A stretch of DNA of 64,000 bases. It comes from Candidatus Azobacteroides pseudotrichonymphae. GTDB taxonomy: Bacteria > Bacteroidota > Bacteroidia > Bacteroidales > Azobacteroidaceae. Location of the stretch: positions 710,999-774,998 of the forward strand of contig AP017913.1 in NCBI GenBank assembly GCA_002091395.1, in the 5' to 3' direction. Both the position numbers and the translations under genes were made by a program. Below, in pieces: positions 49,307 to 59,027 of the stretch; positions within the stretch are counted from its first letter, which is position 1, and each line of letters begins with the position of its first letter. A model generated the notes under the pieces. It worked only from the letters and a program-made list of their open reading frames with translations. It did no database searches and was not told the origin of the DNA.

Positions 49307-50386
49307 ATGGAAGAAATAAAATTATTGAAGGGAAATGAAGCAATTGCCTATGCTGCAATCCGTTATGGTGTAGACGGGTATTTTGGCTATCCAATTACTC
49401 CTCAATCAGAAATAATGGAAACATTAATAAAAGAAAGACCATGGGAAACTACAGGAATGATTGTTCTTCAGGCAGAAAGTGAAATTGCAGCCATAAATAT
49501 GGTTTATGGAGGAGCAGCTTGTGGTAAAAAAGTAATGACTTCATCTTCTAGTCCAGGAATTAGTCTAAAACAAGAAGGTATATCTTACATGGCAGGAGCT
49601 GAATTACCAGGATTAATTGTAAATGTAATGCGTGGTGGTCCTGGACTAGGCACTATTCAACCTAGTCAAGCTGATTATTTTCAAACAGTAAAAGGAGGAG
49701 GACATGGCGATTATAAAATAATTGTTCTAGCACCAAACTCCGTTCAAGAAATGGCAGACCACGTAGCATTGGGCCTGAATTTAGCATTTAAATATAAAAA
49801 TCCTGCAATGATTCTTTCTGACGGAGTAATTGGACAAATGATGGAAAAAGTAATTTTACCTAAACAATGCCAAAGAAAAACTGAAAGAGAAATTCGAAAA
49901 AGTTATCCTTGGGCAACTTTAGGAAAATCTAAATCTTGTAAACCAAATATTATTACATCTGTAGAACTAGATTCATTTCTTATGGAAGCACGAAATCTTC
50001 GATTTCAAAAAAAATACAGAACTATTGAAAAAAATGAAGTTTTATACGAAGAATTTTTTTGTGACGATGTTGAGTATTTAATTGTTGCTTTTGGATCAGC
50101 TGCAAGAATTAGTCAAAAAGCAGTAGAAATAGCTAGAGGGATAGGAATTAAAGCAGGACTTTTTAGACCAATTACATTGTACCCTTTCCCAATGAAAAAA
50201 TTAAATTCTTATAAAGAAAAATTAAAAGATATTTTGGTTGTAGAGTTGAATGCAGGACAAATGATCGAAGATGTAAAGCTAGCCGTAGAATGTAAAATTC
50301 CAGTTAAACATTATGGACGATTTGGAGGAATAGTACCTACACCACAAGAGATATTAGAAAAAATAAAAAATGAAATCAATAAATAA
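49307..50386 (+). CDS. korA: 2-oxoacid:ferredoxin oxidoreductase alpha subunit
   Basis: The pyrimidine-binding and transketolase-C parts of a thiamine-dependent 2-oxoacid oxidoreductase, which decarboxylates a 2-oxoacid to acyl-CoA and reduces ferredoxin. GYPITPQSEIMETL at the N-terminus and the GPGLGTIQPSQADYF loop are typical. Such genes are annotated either as 2-oxoglutarate (Kor) or branched-chain 2-oxoisovalerate (Vor) enzymes; sequence alone does not decide the substrate. 359 residues, normal. It overlaps korB by 17 nt. Confidence 0.92.
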   Translation: MEEIKLLKGNEAIAYAAIRYGVDGYFGYPITPQSEIMETLIKERPWETTGMIVLQAESEIAAINMVYGGAACGKKVMTSSSSPGISLKQEGISYMAGAELPGLIVNVMRGGPGLGTIQPSQADYFQTVKGGGHGDYKIIVLAPNSVQEMADHVALGLNLAFKYKNPAMILSDGVIGQMMEKVILPKQCQRKTEREIRKSYPWATLGKSKSCKPNIITSVELDSFLMEARNLRFQKKYRTIEKNEVLYEEFFCDDVEYLIVAFGSAARISQKAVEIARGIGIKAGLFRPITLYPFPMKKLNSYKEKLKDILVVELNAGQMIEDVKLAVECKIPVKHYGRFGGIVPTPQEILEKIKNEINK

Positions 50387-51134
50387 TACAATAAATCTAG
50401 AAAATTTAGTCTATACTAAACCGTCATTGATGAATAGTAATATAACACACTATTGTCCAGGATGCAGTCATGGTGTTGTACATAAATTAGTAGCAGAAGT
50501 AATTGCTAATATGAACTTGGAAGAACAAACCATTGGAATTGCATCTGTAGGTTGTAGCGTTTTTATATACAACTATATAGATATAGATTGGATTGGTGCC
50601 GCTCATGGGCGAGCACCTGCAGTTGCAACTGCAGTTAAACGATTAAATCCAAATAAAATGGTTTTTACTTACCAGGGAGATGGTGATTTAGCTGCTATTG
50701 GAACTGCAGAAACTATTCATGCATGTAATCGCGGAGAAAATATTGTCATTATATTTATAAATAATGCAATTTATGGAATGACAGGTGGTCAAATGGCACC
50801 TACAACTATACTCAAAATGCAAACAGCAACTTGCCCTTATGGACGAGACATATCTTTAAATGGATATCCACTACAAATATCAAACATTTTAGCTCAGATA
50901 GAAGGAACTTGTTTAGTTAGTCGAGAAGCTGTTTTTTCAACAAAAACTATTAAAAAATCAAAAAAAATACTGTGTAAAGCTTTTAAAAATGCAATGAGTG
51001 GGAAAGGAACATCAATTATAGAATTCATTTCTACTTGTACATCAGGATGGAAAATGTCTCCTATTCAAGCAAATAAATGGATGATAAAAAATATGTTGCC
51101 TATATATCCATTAGGTGTTTTAAAAGATAAATAA
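50370..51134 (+). CDS. korB: 2-oxoacid:ferredoxin oxidoreductase beta subunit
   Basis: This subunit binds the thiamine diphosphate. THYCPGCSHGVVHKL carries cluster-type cysteines, AAHGRAPAVATAVKR follows, and the ThDP/Mg motif runs from GDGDLAAIGTAE to NNAIYGMTGGQMAPTT. It is very close to Bacteroides homologues as remembered. 254 residues from the first ATG; Met21 is a possible alternative that would remove the overlap with korA. Confidence 0.93.
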   Translation: MKSINNTINLENLVYTKPSLMNSNITHYCPGCSHGVVHKLVAEVIANMNLEEQTIGIASVGCSVFIYNYIDIDWIGAAHGRAPAVATAVKRLNPNKMVFTYQGDGDLAAIGTAETIHACNRGENIVIIFINNAIYGMTGGQMAPTTILKMQTATCPYGRDISLNGYPLQISNILAQIEGTCLVSREAVFSTKTIKKSKKILCKAFKNAMSGKGTSIIEFISTCTSGWKMSPIQANKWMIKNMLPIYPLGVLKDK

Positions 51135-51150
51135 TATTCTAAATTTTATT

Positions 51151-51696
51151 ATGCAATACGAAATAATTATATCTGGATTTGGTGGCCAAGGAATTTTATT
51201 TATGGGGAAAATACTAACCTATGCAGGGCTATTAGAAGGGAAAGAAATAACATGGTATCCATCTTATGGTCCTGAACAACGTGGTGGAACTGCTAATGTG
51301 ACAGTTATATTAAGTAATAAACGAATATCATCTCCAATTTTAAATGAATACAACACTGCTATTACATTAAATCAACCATCTTTAGAAAAATTTGAAAAAA
51401 CTATAAAAAGCAATGGAACACTTATATATGACAAATATGGAATTACAAAAATGCCAACACGCAAAGATATTCAAATATTTGAAATAGATGCAATAAACTC
51501 TTCTATCAAAGAAGGGAACTCTAAGATGTTTAATATGATTATCCTCGGAGGATTAATTAAAGTAACCAAAATAGTAAAGATAGAAAGTATAACAAATAGT
51601 TTAAAAAAAACTATTCAAGAGTACAATCAGAAATTTTTGTCTATGAACCAGTATGCTATCCTGAAAGGAATGAATTTAATTAAAAAAATTAAGTGA
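51151..51696 (+). CDS. korC: 2-oxoacid:ferredoxin oxidoreductase gamma subunit
   Basis: The small subunit of the same complex. The family opening IIISGFGGQGILFMGKIL and the YGPEQRGGTANV block are clear. 181 residues, normal. It lies 16 nt after korB and 3 nt before the porin gene, so all four are probably one transcript. Confidence 0.93.
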   Translation: MQYEIIISGFGGQGILFMGKILTYAGLLEGKEITWYPSYGPEQRGGTANVTVILSNKRISSPILNEYNTAITLNQPSLEKFEKTIKSNGTLIYDKYGITKMPTRKDIQIFEIDAINSSIKEGNSKMFNMIILGGLIKVTKIVKIESITNSLKKTIQEYNQKFLSMNQYAILKGMNLIKKIK

Positions 51697-51699
51697 TTC

Positions 51700-53646
51700 A
51701 TGAAAACAAAATGCGTTTGTGTATTGTTCTTACTTTTGTTTTTTTATATTCCTTCATTTTCAAATCAAAAAATATTTGAAAATGAATTACATATAATTCC
51801 ATCAATTGGCAACATACAATCTAAAAAAAATTTGAGTATTACTGATAATACAAATGAAATAACTACTATTAATCCAGATACATTTTTAATTAACTATTTC
51901 AATCAAATAAATGTTAAATATAAAGGGATTTCAATCCCTCATATTGGTAATTTAGAAACTCCTACATATTCACGAATATTTTTTGAACGTAAAGAAACTT
52001 CCCAATTTTTATTTCAAGATGCTTGCACTTTATATCGTAAAGATCCAAATCATTTTAAATTTTTTAATACAAAAACTCCTTATTCTAATATCTCTTACCA
52101 GAGAATTGAAAATTCTTCAATGAACGATACAGAATACATACAAACATTGTTAACTTTCAATTTTGGTAAAAACCTTAATATAGGATTTAACGTTGAATAT
52201 CAATATGCATTTGGTTTTTGTAAATCACAGCTATCAAAACATATAGACCAAATATTTTTTGTAAATTATATTTCAGATCGTCATCGAGTTCATTATTTTA
52301 CTAGTTTCAATAGTCATACAAGCTCTGAAAGTTGGAAAATAACAAACAACAAACATAACCAACTAAACAACATTTTTTTAAATACTAAAAGTGCAACCAG
52401 CAATGACTCAATATATTTAAATGATACTTGGAATAAACTAAATGAAAATTTAGTTCACTTCGATTATTGTTACAATTTTAAATTTTATAAAAAAAAAACT
52501 AATGAAAACTATAAGAAACAATCCTACCTTATTTCAAACATTACATACACTATGGATTACAGATCTAATAAAAAAAAGTTTTATACTTACGATTCTATAT
52601 CAGTTGACAATTTTTATATTGATAAAAAAGATCTATTCAGAAAATTGAAATACATAAATGATTTTACATATTGCAATTCAATTTCTAATATCATCTCTAT
52701 TTCCATGATGAAAAATGTTCCATGCTGGAAAAATGTTAATTTTAATGCTTCTCTTATTCAAGAATTTCGACTATTTAATATAATAGACACTACAAATAAT
52801 AAAACACAACAATCATCTATTTATATATGTGGTAATTTAACTAAACAACTCAACAAAATTTTTCGATACAATATCAAAAGTAATATTGGCATCTTAGGCT
52901 ATAACAGTAACGATTTAAAATTTCACACAAGTATTGAAGCACATATTCCTTTTTTGAAAGATACAATTACATCAATGATTTACACATGTATAAATCATTT
53001 ATCACCAACTTATTATGAAAATCATTACTCAAGCAGATATTTTTATTGGAATAACAATTTTAATAAAATTGAAAAAAAACATATAGGAAGTATTTTATAT
53101 ATTCCATACACTAAAACTAGTTTAAAACTACAACTTGAAAATATCAAAAATTATATTTTTTTTAATAAAAAAGGCAATCCACAATCATACATAAAAAACA
53201 TTCAAATTTTTTCTGCAGATTTAATACAAAATTTTAAATTCAACGCTTTCAACTTTGATAGTCAAATTACACAACAAATATCTACTAACCAAAAAATTAT
53301 TCCATTACCTACATTTTCATTATATTCAAATGCATACTTTAAATTCAAACCAACCAATGTTTTAACTATAAAATTTGGAACAAACATTCATTTTTGGGAA
53401 AAATACTGTGCCTATTCATATGAACCAGCAATACAACAATTTATATTGCAAGATAAACTAAAGGTTGGGAATTATCCACTAATAAATAGTTATATTCATT
53501 GCGATTTAAAACAAGCTCATTTTCTTATAGAATATTATAACATTTGGTCTGAATTTATTTCCAATCAAAATTATTTTTCACACCCTCACTCCCCTATTAG
53601 TCCGCCATTCATAAAATTGGAGATTTCTATTGACTTTATAGATTAA
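51700..53646 (+). CDS. Outer-membrane putative porin (Porin_10 type)
   Basis: A predicted beta-barrel of the Bacteroidetes putative porin family. A signal peptide (residues 1-21, MKTKCVCVLFLLLFFYIPSF) precedes a long region with alternating polar/hydrophobic strands and many aromatic residues. The family-like segments GNLETPTYSRIFFERKE, SYQRIENSSMNDTEYIQ and FGKNLNIGFNVEYQYAFG support it. 648 residues is normal. It is rich in Asn, Lys, Ile and Tyr, reflecting the base composition. A retained outer-membrane protein indicates the organism still has an outer membrane. The substrate is unknown. Confidence 0.82.
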   Translation: MKTKCVCVLFLLLFFYIPSFSNQKIFENELHIIPSIGNIQSKKNLSITDNTNEITTINPDTFLINYFNQINVKYKGISIPHIGNLETPTYSRIFFERKETSQFLFQDACTLYRKDPNHFKFFNTKTPYSNISYQRIENSSMNDTEYIQTLLTFNFGKNLNIGFNVEYQYAFGFCKSQLSKHIDQIFFVNYISDRHRVHYFTSFNSHTSSESWKITNNKHNQLNNIFLNTKSATSNDSIYLNDTWNKLNENLVHFDYCYNFKFYKKKTNENYKKQSYLISNITYTMDYRSNKKKFYTYDSISVDNFYIDKKDLFRKLKYINDFTYCNSISNIISISMMKNVPCWKNVNFNASLIQEFRLFNIIDTTNNKTQQSSIYICGNLTKQLNKIFRYNIKSNIGILGYNSNDLKFHTSIEAHIPFLKDTITSMIYTCINHLSPTYYENHYSSRYFYWNNNFNKIEKKHIGSILYIPYTKTSLKLQLENIKNYIFFNKKGNPQSYIKNIQIFSADLIQNFKFNAFNFDSQITQQISTNQKIIPLPTFSLYSNAYFKFKPTNVLTIKFGTNIHFWEKYCAYSYEPAIQQFILQDKLKVGNYPLINSYIHCDLKQAHFLIEYYNIWSEFISNQNYFSHPHSPISPPFIKLEISIDFID

Positions 53647-53768
53647 ATTATGTGATTATTTAATTAATAGCTATAAATTTTCATATTCATTAAATACAGT
53701 AATGTTCAATAAAACGAACAATTACACTAACTAATGTGTTTTTCATGCTATATGAACTGATACTAGTT

Positions 53769-53795
53769 CTAACTAACTAACTAACTAATTAATTA
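53769..53795. repeat. CTAA-type tetranucleotide repeat
   Basis: About four copies of CTAA/AACT, running into AATTAATTAA, in the spacer after the porin gene. Confidence 0.8.
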
Positions 53796-53841
53796 AAATA
53801 GAAATCAAATAATGAAATCCGTACTAAGTCTAACTCAAAAC

Positions 53842-53868
53842 TTTTATTTTCCCATATTGAAAATAAAA
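53842..53868. terminator. Hairpin between convergent porin and hydrolase genes
   Basis: TTTTATTTTC (53842-53851) pairs exactly with 53859-53868 around a 7-nt loop, 7 nt past the stop of the minus-strand gene. A/T-rich; likely terminator for that gene. Confidence 0.45.
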
Positions 53869-53875
53869 TAAATAA

Positions 53876-54919
53876 TTAATTATGAATGAACCGTAAATAA
53901 GTTTGTACTGGATAATGATCCGAATCTTTCAATTTGCCTACCATTATATTATATGATCTCATATTATTACTATGCAAAATATAATCTATTCTAAATAGAA
54001 AATGATTTGAATCAAAACTAATACCCATACCACAACCATTTTCTACAAAAGCATCATTTAAATCACCTTTTATTTTGTGATAAGTATAAGAAATAGGTGT
54101 ATCATTAAAATCTCCACATACTATAACATATCGATTTTTATTTTTTTTTATTATTTCTGAAATAATTATACTCTGTATTGCTCGCATTTTAAATGCTGGA
54201 GTCAATTTGGAAAACATTACATACATAAATGACTTCAATTTATAGATATTAGGAGCTTTTATCAGATTAAAATACTCTATTTTTTCACTATCTGAAATTT
54301 TATTCGACTCTAAATGGCAATTTAAGATTGTAACTTTTTCACCATTTATATTTAGTTCAGCAACTAAAGCCCCATTAGAAACACTCTCTAATGGAACTTT
54401 TTTTGCCGATAAAATATCATATTTTGAAAATAAAGCAACACCGCACGGAAGAATGAAATAATATGGAGTTGATCTTAATGCATTTCGTATAGCAGATAAT
54501 TGGGCCTTATTTTTACTTTTAAATTCTTGAAGACAAATAATATCTGGATTTTGATCAACTATATATTGTATTATTGGATTATGATTAACTTCTAAATACT
54601 CATTGGAATTTCCAAAATGCATTATATTATATGTTAATACGTGTATACATTTTTCAGGTATTTTTTTGATTTTTTTGTGAATTGGGAAATAAGTATAAAT
54701 AGCTTCCCAACATATTAAAAATATAATTAAAGTAACAAACATCTGTTTCCATTTTTTTAATGCAAAACAAAAAAGAAAAAACAAAATGTTTAAACAAAAA
54801 ACAAACGGGAAAAACAACCCAAAATAAGAAATATATGGGAAAGCAAGAGGAGATATTCTATCAGAGAAAGACGAAATAATAAAAAAAAACAAACAAAAAT
54901 AAGAAATAAATGTAAACAT
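53876..54919 (-). CDS. Endonuclease/exonuclease/phosphatase family protein, membrane-anchored
   Basis: The N-terminal 70 residues contain two or three hydrophobic helices; the remainder is an EEP-fold metal-dependent hydrolase. Catalytic blocks seen: LTYNIMHFG, CLQEFKSK (Glu), NCHLES, CGDFNDTP and the terminal SDHYPVQ (Asp-His). The substrate cannot be told: family members cleave DNA, RNA caps, phosphoinositides or sphingomyelin. In Bacteroidales a gene like this is paired with rhomboid genes, and here a rhomboid gene lies directly upstream on the same strand (78-nt gap). Confidence 0.88.
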   Translation of the reverse strand: MFTFISYFCLFFFIISSFSDRISPLAFPYISYFGLFFPFVFCLNILFFLFCFALKKWKQMFVTLIIFLICWEAIYTYFPIHKKIKKIPEKCIHVLTYNIMHFGNSNEYLEVNHNPIIQYIVDQNPDIICLQEFKSKNKAQLSAIRNALRSTPYYFILPCGVALFSKYDILSAKKVPLESVSNGALVAELNINGEKVTILNCHLESNKISDSEKIEYFNLIKAPNIYKLKSFMYVMFSKLTPAFKMRAIQSIIISEIIKKNKNRYVIVCGDFNDTPISYTYHKIKGDLNDAFVENGCGMGISFDSNHFLFRIDYILHSNNMRSYNIMVGKLKDSDHYPVQTYLRFIHN

Positions 54920-54997
54920 TTTAAAAAATTATTAATCAATTAATTTAAAATTAAACTGAATACGAAATAAAAATCTATATAAAATCTTTACATATAA

Positions 54998-55639
54998 TCA
55001 ATTGCGCCTTTTCCAATAAAATATTAAAAAAATTCCAAACAACATTCCACCCAAATGAGCAAAATGAGCAGTATTATCTCTCACTAATCCTCTTAGTTTC
55101 CATACACAATTAAAAACTCCGCAAAAAAATTCAACAATTCCATAACCTACAACAAAATATTTCGATTTAATAGGAATAGGAATAAACATTAGATAAATAG
55201 GAACATCAGGGAAAAAAACACCAAAAGCTAATAATAAACCAAATATGGCTCCGGAAGCTCCAATAATCACACATGAATCAGAAATAATTGATAAATTTCT
55301 GTACAAAAAATAATAAACTAACAATTGGACAATTCCAGCACCAATACCAGTGATAATATAATAAATTATAAAACGTCTTTCTCCCCACATTTTTTCTAGT
55401 GCGCCACCAAACATAAACAATGCAAACATATTAAAAAACATGTGTGAAATTGTTTTATGAACAAACATGTACGTAATTAATTGGTAAAAAAAAAAATTAT
55501 CCGATTGAATACAGTGTAATCCAAAAAAATCAACTAATAACATGTTATTATTAAATAATAAACAACACACCCATACAGCAATATTAATAACCAAAAGATT
55601 TTTAGTAACTCGTGGAAGTCCAAAAATATCACCTAACAT
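54998..55639 (-). CDS. Rhomboid-family intramembrane serine protease
   Basis: A membrane-embedded protease with about six helices. The catalytic Ser is near residue 130 in GASGAIFGLL, and the paired His is near 195 in HFAHLGGMLFG. The loop-1 motif is present as KMWGERR, and helix 2 has HMFFNMFALFMFGG. 213 residues is normal for the Bacteroidetes form. A T11 run in the coding strand (genomic 55486-55496) is in frame. Confidence 0.92.
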   Translation of the reverse strand: MLGDIFGLPRVTKNLLVINIAVWVCCLLFNNNMLLVDFFGLHCIQSDNFFFYQLITYMFVHKTISHMFFNMFALFMFGGALEKMWGERRFIIYYIITGIGAGIVQLLVYYFLYRNLSIISDSCVIIGASGAIFGLLLAFGVFFPDVPIYLMFIPIPIKSKYFVVGYGIVEFFCGVFNCVWKLRGLVRDNTAHFAHLGGMLFGIFLIFYWKRRN

Positions 55640-56057
55640 AGAATTAATACTTTAAATAAATTGTTCAAACTTATGCAAAAAAATTACATGAGTATTAAAA
55701 ATTTCATAATATCCACATACAATAACAACTCTCAACTAAAATAAAACTCAAACAATTCATAATTATCATAAAATAATCTTGATTTATAAGTTTTAATACT
55801 GTAATATATTTTTAATCTTAGTCATGATTAAAATATATATACAAAGCAACAATTTGTAAAAATTAATACTTAAATTAATTTTTACAATAAATTTCATATA
55901 CATAGTATAATTTAAAAAATATTACTTCTTCATATTGATATATAATATCATTTATCTTACATTTACACTTTCCTTTTTCGGAATTTTACTTTTGTTTTTA
56001 AATCACTCCAAAAATAGGATAAAAAATTATACTAAACTTAAAAATATTAATATAGTT
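55640..56057. other. Divergent spacer upstream of acpP
   Basis: 418 bp. The acpP frame stays open from a TTG at 55935, coding a hydrophobic stretch, but I regard this as chance. No clear promoter boxes could be assigned. Confidence 0.45.
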
Positions 56058-56306
56058 ATGTCTCAAATTTCAGAACGAGTTGTAGAGCTCATTTCAGAAA
56101 AATTAAATGTAGAAAAATCAGAAGTTACACTTGAAGCTGACTTTACAAATAGCTTAGGAGCTGATTCTTTGGATACAGTCGAATTAATTATGGATTTAGA
56201 AAAAGAATTTAATATGAACCCTATATCAAATGAAGAATCTATTGCAATAAAAACTGTAGGAGACGCAGTAAAGTACATAGAAGCACATGCAAATGAAGCT
56301 AAGTAA
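56058..56306 (+). CDS. acpP: Acyl carrier protein
   Basis: A small acidic carrier of growing fatty acids. The phosphopantetheine Ser is Ser37 in GADSLDTVELIMDLEKEF. The frame continues upstream for 41 codons, but the normal ACP start is the ATG at 56058 (82 residues). Helix III (MNPISNEESIAIKT) is more divergent than usual, where SIPDDxAEKI-like sequence is expected. The usual downstream fabF is missing; the M20 peptidase gene follows instead. Confidence 0.95.
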   Translation: MSQISERVVELISEKLNVEKSEVTLEADFTNSLGADSLDTVELIMDLEKEFNMNPISNEESIAIKTVGDAVKYIEAHANEAK

Positions 56307-56360
56307 CCACACATAATACAATTTTTACAATTTTTTGGTTACTTCTATGATTTTACTTTT

Positions 56361-57409
56361 ATGGTTTATTGCAGGAATGACATCTTTTATTTACTACGGA
56401 AATTAATATCTATTCCATCTTTTAGCCTAAATGAATCAAGCGCAGCTGATTGGATAGAATTTTTTCTCAAAAAAAAAAGCCAAAAAGAAAAGGAAACAAT
56501 GTTTGGTTATTATCTGGAAAATGGTGTGATAAAAAACCAACCATACTGCTCAATTCTCATATTGATACGGTGAAACCAGTACATGGGTGGACAAGAGATC
56601 CGTTTATGCCATTTGAAGAAAGTGGAAAATTATATGGTCTTGGGAGTAATGATGCAGGAGCTTCGCTAATAGCTTTACTTCATTCTTTTTTTGCTCTTAC
56701 GTCTACATATCAACCAAATAATTTCATTTGGTTGGCTTCATGCGAAGAAGAAATTTCCGGACAAGGAGGCGTTGAATTAGTTTTATCAGAATTACCTGCA
56801 ATTGATTTAGCGATAGTGGGAGAACCAACAGGAATGCAACCAGCAATTGCAGAAAAGGGATTAATGGTTTTAAAAGGAACTGTTTATGGAAAATCAGGAC
56901 ATTCAGCATATAATAAAGGCATAAATGCTATTTATAAAACAATTCCTATAATAAATTTATTTCAAAAATTGCAATTCCCATTAAAAAGTAATTGGCTTGG
57001 TTGTGTAAAAACCACCATAACAATGATTCACGCTGGAATACAACACAATATTATTCCAGATATTTGTGAATTTACAGTAGACGTGAGAAGTAATGAGTAT
57101 TACACAAATAAGCAACTTTTTGAAAAAATATTAAATATTTGTCCTTGTGAAATTATTGCTCATTCATTTAGATTGAATTCATCAAAAATAGATATTGAAA
57201 ATCCATTAGTAAAAAAAGCTAAAAGCTTTGGGTTAAAACCATTCGGAAGTCAAACACTATCTGATCAAGCATTGATGAACTTTCCTTCATTGAAAATTGG
57301 ACCAGGGCAACCATCTCGATCACATATAGCAGATGAATTCGTTTATTTGTCAGAAATAGAAACAGCAATAAAATTATATATTCATTTGTTAGATAACTTA
57401 ATTCTATAA
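56361..57409 (+). pseudogene. M20 metallo-hydrolase, frameshifted at an A10 tract
   Basis: The gene is split over two frames. Codons from the ATG at 56361 (LRKLISIPSFSLNESSAADW) run up to an A10 tract at 56469-56478. The rest (KRKGNNVWLLSGKW through to the end at 57409) continues in the frame one base back. One more A would join them into a normal protein of about 350 residues. All catalytic parts are in the second piece: LNSHIDTVKP (His, Asp), GLGSNDAGASL (Asp), SCEEEISGQGG (Glu-Glu), AIVGEPTG (Glu) and SRSHIADEF (His). Homologues include the Bacteroides deacylase related to N-acylornithine/citrulline deacetylases. It may be dead, or rescued by RNA-polymerase slippage on the A tract as described in insect endosymbionts. 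Confidence 0.9.
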
Positions 57410-58192
57410 ATATTTTAATAAAACACTTAGCTGTATTTTTACATTTAAATTTGTTAATTTATGTGTTCTTTTGCTTAAAAAAACTAAACTATACAGTATA
57501 AAATCAATTATTCGTCATAAAATAATCAAAATTATGCTAATTACATCAAAATCAAAATTTGAAATTTAAATAAAAAGATAATCTAATCAATAGACTAAAC
57601 TACTTCTTACAAAGTATAATAATTAAGTGTTCAACATTACAAACTTGTAAAATACAATTTTATTGTAATTATGTGATTCTTTTTATTCTACACTATTATT
57701 ATTACATTAAAGCAAAATTTTTATAAAAAATTTATACAAATCACTTAAAAATAAACAAATGTTAACATAATTGTTTGGAACTTATAAAACATTTATCTCA
57801 TTTTTGCGTAAATGAACTATTCAATAGCATCACATATATGTATATAAATTAAAAATTTTATCATCTAGCATAAAAACTTTGCATAACTTTGTAACATGAA
57901 GACGATATCTAAGAATTGTGATATATCACATATAACACAGCGAATATGACATAAATAATTGATAGACATACACCAAAATTATAAAAATAATAAATTTTAA
58001 TGAAAAGTTTTAATAATTGTTTTTTACTTAAAAAACTCGACTTGGACTGAGCTTATGATTTTTACAAAAAAATTAAAAAAACACTCTGCAAGAGTAGTTA
58101 TTAAACTATAAAATTAAAAAAATCTGAATAAAAACTATTTTTAAGTTTGTGTTAATGCTGAAGTTCATTTTTAATTTAAAATATTTATCTCT
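57410..58192. other. Spacer between M20 gene and adenosyltransferase
   Basis: 783 bp without a gene. A TAACTTTG at 57884-57891 fits the Bacteroidetes -7 consensus TAnnTTTG, but I find no matching upstream TTTG at the right distance. No cobalamin-riboswitch core was seen upstream of the adenosyltransferase. Confidence 0.45.
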
Positions 58193-58741
58193 ATGAGTAA
58201 TTGTCATATTTATGCATATACTGGTGATAATGGATATACTTCGTTAATTGGAGGAAAAAGAGTAATAAAAACTCATCCTCGTATAGAAGCATATGGAGTA
58301 ATAGACGAATTGAATTCATTTATTGGATATTTACTAAATGAAATTGATGAAAAAAATGATCGATCGTTTTTATTGCAAATACAACATATTCTCTTCGCTT
58401 TAGGCAGTTACTTAGCAACCGAAAATACAAAAAAGGAATATCTTTTTTTATCTGAAAATTTAATAAATCTAGAAAAAGAGATATTTAAAATAAATGAATT
58501 ACTACCTCCGTTAAAGTGTTTTATTTTACCAGGAAATTGCTCATCAAACGCATTAGCACATATATGTCGTACTATTTGTAGAAGAGCGGAAAGATGTATT
58601 GTATGTATTGGAGAACAAGAATCAATACATCCTTTGTTTTTAAAATACACTAATCGACTATCAGATTATTTTTTTTCACTAGCCAGAAAGCAGAGTTTTA
58701 TTAATTCTACTAGTGAAATCATTTGGAATAAATACTCTTAA
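58193..58741 (+). CDS. Cob(I)alamin adenosyltransferase, PduO type
   Basis: Transfers the adenosyl group of ATP to cobalamin, making coenzyme B12. N-terminal YTGDNGYTSLIGGKRVIKTH and RIEAYGVIDELNSFIG are the ATP-binding blocks; RTICRRAER and NRLSDYFFSLARK lie in the C-terminal half. 182 residues is normal. No B12-dependent enzyme and no B12 synthesis or uptake gene is in the window, apart from the orphan ABC ATPase at 32.3 kb, which could serve B12 uptake. The DUF2795 gene follows, as in Bacteroides. Confidence 0.92.
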   Translation: MSNCHIYAYTGDNGYTSLIGGKRVIKTHPRIEAYGVIDELNSFIGYLLNEIDEKNDRSFLLQIQHILFALGSYLATENTKKEYLFLSENLINLEKEIFKINELLPPLKCFILPGNCSSNALAHICRTICRRAERCIVCIGEQESIHPLFLKYTNRLSDYFFSLARKQSFINSTSEIIWNKYS

Positions 58742-58797
58742 ATTAATATAGAAAAATAAATATAATTTTAATTTATTCTTAAATAATATAAGAACTT

Positions 58798-59019
58798 ATG
58801 TATTGGACATTAGAATTAGCATCTTATTTAAGTGACGCTCCTTGGCCAGCAACTAAATCAGAATTAATTGATTACGCAATTCGCACTTGCTGTCCAGACG
58901 AAGTAATAGAAAATTTACAAGAATTAGAAGAAGAAAATGAAATTTACGAAAATGTTGAAGACGTTTGGCCTGACTACCCAAGCAAAGATGATTTTCTTTT
59001 CAATGAAGACGAGTATTAA
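58798..59019 (+). CDS. DUF2795 small acidic protein
   Basis: A 73-residue acidic protein that matches DUF2795 very closely: WTLELASYLSDAPWPATKSE, then NLQELEEENEIYE and the terminal DDFLFNEDEY. Function unknown. The pairing with the PduO-type adenosyltransferase is conserved in Bacteroidales as I remember it. It is convergent with guaB, with only 8 bp between the stops. Confidence 0.9.
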   Translation: MYWTLELASYLSDAPWPATKSELIDYAIRTCCPDEVIENLQELEEENEIYENVEDVWPDYPSKDDFLFNEDEY

Positions 59020-59027
59020 AATTCAAA

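Noticed and set aside
55935..56057. N-terminal hydrophobic extension of the acyl carrier protein
   Set aside because: It begins with TTG, has no family counterpart, and the normal ACP start at 56058 gives the standard length.
58070..58192. Possible cobalamin riboswitch upstream of the adenosyltransferase
   Set aside because: Only a 5-bp dyad (ACTCT/AGAGT) is present; the conserved B12-box core and the long structured leader are missing.
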